A stretch of 6,362 nucleotides of DNA from Paracoccaceae bacterium (GTDB taxonomy: Bacteria; Pseudomonadota; Alphaproteobacteria; Rhodobacterales; Rhodobacteraceae), in the NCBI GenBank assembly GCA_015487335.1, contig WFPZ01000124.1, forward strand, positions 1 through 6,362. The letters run 5' to 3'. Below the pieces are notes generated by a model. That model made no database searches, was not told where the DNA came from, and saw nothing but the letters and a program-made list of their open reading frames with translations. Shown here piece after piece: positions 6,070 to 6,362 of the stretch (positions are counted from its first letter, which is position 1; every line of letters begins with the position of its first letter). The translations under genes and the position numbers were made by a program.

Positions 6070-6080
6070 GCAGGCGCGCA

Positions 6081-6362
6081 TCAGTGCATGGCGTAATGTT
6101 CCACCAGCGCCTCGAGGTCCTCGGGCCGGGTGCGGGCGGGCATCATGGCACAGGCGTTGGGCACGTGACGGAAGATCGACCCGTCGGAGAAGAAGGTGGT
6201 GTCGGTGACGAAGATCACCTTGGCATCGGGGTGGCGGTAGCTGGCGAAATCGGCCACCGCCAGGGCGCTGCCCTCTTCGAGAACCAGATCGAGGATGATG
6301 ATGTCCACCGGCCCGGTCTGCAACGCCTCGATTGCCTCGGCCTGGCTTTGCACCTGAACCAC
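6081..6362 (-). CDS. Response regulator receiver domain, C-terminal part (gene runs off the right edge)
   Basis: The last 93 codons of a small single-domain receiver protein. The frame is open to the window edge, where the codon is GTG, but about 30 N-terminal residues of a receiver domain are missing, so the true start lies outside. VDIIILDLVLEEGSALAV resembles the strand and loop around the phosphoacceptor aspartate, and AKVIFVTDTTFF resembles the conserved Thr/Ser strand. The conserved lysine-proline step after the fifth strand seems absent: the segment reads ACAMMPARTRPEDLEALVEH. That may mean unusual or phosphorylation-independent signalling. No DNA-binding domain follows, so it would act through a protein partner. 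Nothing in the sequence ties it to cobalamin genes; it is separated from cbiX by 244 bases. Confidence 0.75.
   Translation of the reverse strand: MVQVQSQAEAIEALQTGPVDIIILDLVLEEGSALAVADFASYRHPDAKVIFVTDTTFFSDGSIFRHVPNACAMMPARTRPEDLEALVEHYAMH

Noticed and set aside
5837..6080. Cobalamin riboswitch expected upstream of a B12 operon
   Set aside because: I looked for the B12 box and the conserved core on the minus strand and found neither; the GCCAC-like bases at 5934 and 5939 are not in the right context.
4712..6208. Long plus-strand open frame of 498 codons opposite cbiX
   Set aside because: It is a complement shadow of cbiX and runs through the gap into the response regulator region, with no recognisable domains.

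Overview
The window is a cobalamin (vitamin B12) corrin-ring biosynthesis cluster from a high-GC bacterium. The protein types (CobH, CobI, CobL as a CbiE-CbiT fusion, CobM, and a CbiG-CobJ fusion) and the style of the intergenic repeats suggest an alphaproteobacterium, most likely of the Rhodobacterales (Rhodobacteraceae). That assignment rests on recall of family sequences, not on a search. All genes are on the minus strand, so transcription runs from high to low coordinates.

Layout in transcription order: a receiver-domain response regulator cut by the right edge (6081-6362); a 244-base gap with a candidate promoter and a triple CGCGTG repeat; cbiX, sirohydrochlorin cobaltochelatase with a Cys- and His-rich tail (4760-5836); a 40-base gap; cobH, precorrin-8X methylmutase (4078-4719); cobL, precorrin-6B methyltransferase/decarboxylase (2879-4078, sharing one base with cobH); a 50-base gap with a perfect hairpin; cobI, precorrin-2 C20-methyltransferase (2124-2828); a cbiG-cobJ fusion (313-2133, overlapping cobI by 10 bases); a 148-base gap filled by a very strong inverted repeat; and the start of cobM, precorrin-4 C11-methyltransferase, cut by the left edge (1-164).

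Together the enzymes cover chelation (CbiX), C20 methylation (CobI), C17 methylation with ring contraction (CobJ), ring-lactone opening and C2 loss (CbiG-type), C11 methylation (CobM), C5/C15 methylation with decarboxylation (CobL) and the C11-to-C12 methyl shift (CobH). CobA, CobG or CobZ, CobF and CobK are not in the window. The mix is notable: CbiX and CbiG are hallmarks of the early-cobalt (anaerobic) route, while CobH, CobI, CobL and CobM resemble the late-cobalt (aerobic) route.

No wholly new system is evident. The points most worth a second look are non-coding: a shared sequence block that carries the start codons of both cobI and cobH, and the long hairpin between cbiG-cobJ and cobM, whose two imperfect pairs are G-U only in the strand antisense to the operon. 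The Cys4/poly-His tail of CbiX is also of interest.
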